Part shown: in pieces, positions 61,847-64,000 of the stretch
How positions within the stretch are numbered: the first letter of the stretch is position 1
How the letters are laid out: each line of letters starts with the position of its first letter
Assembly (NCBI GenBank): GCA_035719105.1
Contig: DASTGN010000006.1
Coordinates: forward strand, 124,001 to 188,000
Direction of reading: 5' to 3'
Length of the DNA stretch: 64,000 bases
From: UBA8389 sp035719105
GTDB lineage: Bacteria; Bacteroidota; Bacteroidia; Bacteroidales; UBA1402
Program-made: the position numbers and the translations under genes
The notes under the pieces: model-generated
What the model was told of the DNA's origin: nothing
The model's input: only the letters and a program-made list of their open reading frames with translations
Database searches by the model: none

Positions 61847-64000
61847 TCATTCTAAAGCATTGAGTGCGCTGCCCGACTTGAACCATCCGATTTGTTGGCT
61901 GTTGTAGGTATGGTTTACAGCGAAGTTTTCGCTGGTTCCGTCACTGTGAAGTAGTTGAACCGTAAGTGTTTGGCCTGGCGCAAAGTTCGTCAATCCGAGT
62001 ATTTCCAAGCTGTCGTCCTCGCGCACTTTGGTGTAATCGTTTTTATCTACAAAAGTCAAAGCCAACATGCCTTGTTTCTTTAAATTCGTTTCGTGGATGC
62101 GGGCAAATGATTTGACCAAAACCGCCTTCACATTCAGGAAGCGGGGTTCCATGGCCGCGTGTTCGCGGGAGGAACCTTCACCGTAGTTTTCTTCGGCTAC
62201 CACCACACTGCCTCTACCGGCAGCCTTGTAGGCTCTTGCCAATTTTGAAACGGTCGTGTAGGAGCCATCAGCCGGGTTCAACACGGTGTTGGTTTTGCCG
62301 TTGAAAGCGTTGAGCGCACCCATCAGCAGGTTGTCGGAAATGTTGTCAAGGTGCCCACGGAATCGCAACCAGGGACCCGCCATCGAAATGTGGTCGGTGG
62401 TGCATTTGCCTTCGGCTTTGATGAGCAGTCCCAGATTTTTGAAATCGTGACCATCCCAGGGCGTAAAGGGTTTTAACTCTTGCAAACGCTTGGAACCTGG
62501 GTCGATGTTAACCTTAACGTCACTGTCTTCGGTCGGTGCCAGATAGCCGGCATCTTTGACTTCAAAACCTAATGGCGGAAGCTCATAACCAGCAGGTTCT
62601 TCTAATTTCACCCGTTCTCCCTGGTCGTTGGTCAGCATATCCGTTAATGGATTGAAACTGAGTTCGCCTGCGATGCTGAGGGCGGCTACGATTTCGGGAG
62701 AGGCAATAAAGGTATGGGTATTCGGATTGCCATCGTTGCGCTTGGCAAAATTTCGGTTGAAGGACGTGACGATGGAATTCGGGCGTTCAGGATCGTCGGT
62801 TTCCCGCTTCCATTGTCCGATGCAAGGGCCGCAAGCATTGGCCATGATGACGGCACCGGCCGATTCGAACGCTTTCAGCAAGCCATCGCGTTCAGCCGTG
62901 TAACGAACCTGTTCGGAACCCGGATTGATGATGAATTGAGCTTTCGCCTGAAGTCCTGACTTTTGTGCGGCATCCACGATGGCGGCTGCACGGGAAAGGT
63001 CTTCGTAGGAGGAATTGGTGCAAGATCCGATGAGGCCGGCTTCCATTTTCTGTGGATAACCTTTTTCTTTTACGGTTTGAGCAAACTCCGATAAAGGAGC
63101 AGCTGCGTCTGGAGTGAATGGTCCGTTGATATAGGGTTCCAACGTGGAGAGATCGATTTCAATGACTCTGTCGTAATACGAAGTCGGGTCTAAGGCCACT
63201 TCAGGATCGGCCTGTAAATGATTGCTAACTGCTGAAGCGGCTTCCGCAATGCTCTGACGGCCGGTAGCTTCCAAATAGGCTATCGATTTGGCGTCGAAGG
63301 GAAAAATGGAGGTCGTCGCGCCCACTTCGGCACCCATGTTGCAAATGGTGCCTTTTCCGGTGGCCGAAAGTGAGGTCGTGCCTTCGCCGAAATACTCAAT
63401 GACTGCGTTCGTACCGCCTTTTACGGTGAGAATGCCTGCCAGTTTCAAGATGACATCTTTAGGAGAAGTCCATCCGTTAAGCTGACCGGTCAATTTGACA
63501 CCGATGATTTTCGGCATTTTCAATTCCCAGGGCATTCCAGCCATGACGTCTACAGCATCGGCGCCACCCACTCCAATGGCAATCATGCCAAGTCCGCCTG
63601 CATTGGGCGTATGCGAGTCGGTTCCAATCATCATTCCACCCGGAAATGCATAATTTTCGTATACGACCTGATGAATAATACCTGCACCTGGTTTCCAATA
63701 ACCGATGCCAAATTTGTCCGAAACGGCTTTCAGGAAATCATAAACCTCCTTGTTGGTCTCGTTAGCGTTGGTCAAATCGGTTTGAGAACCGAGATGCGCC
63801 TGAATTAAATGGTCGCAATGAACCGTGGAAGGCACCGCTACTTTTTTCCTTCCGGAATTCATCAACTGAAGCAAAGCCATTTGAGCTGTTGCATCTTGCA
63901 TGGCAACGCGATCGGGATTGAAATTGACATAATCACTGCCTCGAACGAATTCTTTTTCAAGAGGTTGCGAAAGGTGGGCATAGAGAATCTTTTCCGTCAG
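61847..64000 (-). CDS. acn: Aconitate hydratase, N-terminus cut by window edge
   Basis: Aconitase interconverts citrate and isocitrate. The frame is open to the right edge, so the start lies outside; the in-frame ATG at 63901 is internal, since the upstream residues (LTEKILYAHL, then FNPDRVAMQDATAQ) are family sequence. The visible 718 residues have the [4Fe-4S] cysteine regions (GLIGSCTNSS, NACGPCIGQW), GTDSHTPNAGGLG near the N-terminus, and the C-terminal swivel domain (GEGSSREHAA). The type is the mitochondrial-like short aconitase. Only a few dozen residues are missing. It is the first gene of the acn-gltA-icd run. Confidence 0.94.
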   Translation of the reverse strand: MTEKILYAHLSQPLEKEFVRGSDYVNFNPDRVAMQDATAQMALLQLMNSGRKKVAVPSTVHCDHLIQAHLGSQTDLTNANETNKEVYDFLKAVSDKFGIGYWKPGAGIIHQVVYENYAFPGGMMIGTDSHTPNAGGLGMIAIGVGGADAVDVMAGMPWELKMPKIIGVKLTGQLNGWTSPKDVILKLAGILTVKGGTNAVIEYFGEGTTSLSATGKGTICNMGAEVGATTSIFPFDAKSIAYLEATGRQSIAEAASAVSNHLQADPEVALDPTSYYDRVIEIDLSTLEPYINGPFTPDAAAPLSEFAQTVKEKGYPQKMEAGLIGSCTNSSYEDLSRAAAIVDAAQKSGLQAKAQFIINPGSEQVRYTAERDGLLKAFESAGAVIMANACGPCIGQWKRETDDPERPNSIVTSFNRNFAKRNDGNPNTHTFIASPEIVAALSIAGELSFNPLTDMLTNDQGERVKLEEPAGYELPPLGFEVKDAGYLAPTEDSDVKVNIDPGSKRLQELKPFTPWDGHDFKNLGLLIKAEGKCTTDHISMAGPWLRFRGHLDNISDNLLMGALNAFNGKTNTVLNPADGSYTTVSKLARAYKAAGRGSVVVAEENYGEGSSREHAAMEPRFLNVKAVLVKSFARIHETNLKKQGMLALTFVDKNDYTKVREDDSLEILGLTNFAPGQTLTVQLLHSDGTSENFAVNHTYNSQQIGWFKSGSALNALE

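Overview
The window looks like chromosomal DNA of a Bacteroidota bacterium, most likely of the order Bacteroidales (Paludibacter-like is my guess, not shown). The signs are C-terminal type IX secretion (T9SS) sorting domains on several secreted proteins, many promoters with the phylum-type -7 element TAnnTTTG (some with TTTG about 20 bases upstream), a DUF4924-rfbD-prfC gene string, and moderate GC. It is cut at both ends: the first gene lacks its 5' end and the last (aconitase, minus strand) lacks its first few dozen codons.

Layout. (1) 1-8640: secreted polysaccharide degradation: a CBM6-type protein end, a GH2 enzyme, a large beta-helix multi-domain protein, then two tandem GH16 laminarinase-like enzymes. 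No SusC/SusD genes are in view. (2) 8714-10486: a two-gene AbiE-type toxin-antitoxin module facing a minus-strand pair of tRNA-Val(TAC) genes with its own promoter and terminator. (3) 10678-16014: housekeeping purB, rluB-type, asnS and ribonuclease Z. (4) 16074-19912: a small sorting-domain-like protein and two tandem trypsin-like proteases with beta-barrel-like C-termini. (5) 20002-25402: a minus-strand MarR-controlled tripartite exporter (TolC-like, HlyD-like, two ABC-2 permeases, no ATPase). (6) 26391-34546: a compact plus-strand run of LuxR-type regulator, TonB-dependent receptor, MFS transporter, hemN, hemG and hemH, which I read as a porphyrin or heme-precursor salvage and completion locus. 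(7) 34509-36679: dgkA and PAP2 phosphatase (minus), corA (plus). (8) 36934-38793: an orphan RHS C-terminal cassette with a toxin-like tip, a probable lipoprotein immunity gene, a second RHS scrap and a 33-base direct repeat at the two ends. (9) 38839-44949: methyltransferase, prfC, rfbD, DUF4924 and mpl, and an MBL-fold hydrolase. (10) 45015-50459: LVIVD-type envelope proteins, a barrel protein, hemW, a GH20 hexosaminidase and a CBM9-like protein. (11) 50805-57977: acyltransferase, purL, cvfB-like and amt. (12) 57995-64000: a metallophosphoesterase and the oxidative TCA branch acn-gltA-icd on the minus strand.

How they work together. The left end degrades beta-glucan-like polymers outside the cell, and paralogous GH16 enzymes appear to be sent to different places (one with a T9SS domain, one without). 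The heme run contains only the last three steps from coproporphyrinogen III to heme, with outer- and inner-membrane transporters in the same transcription unit, while hemW lies elsewhere in the window. The most unusual items are the heme salvage locus with its odd regulator, the RHS cassette, the protease-barrel pair, an A11 tract placed exactly before a sorting domain, and a tRNA-Val copy with A14 changed to U. Function calls are from reading motifs by eye; no database search was run.
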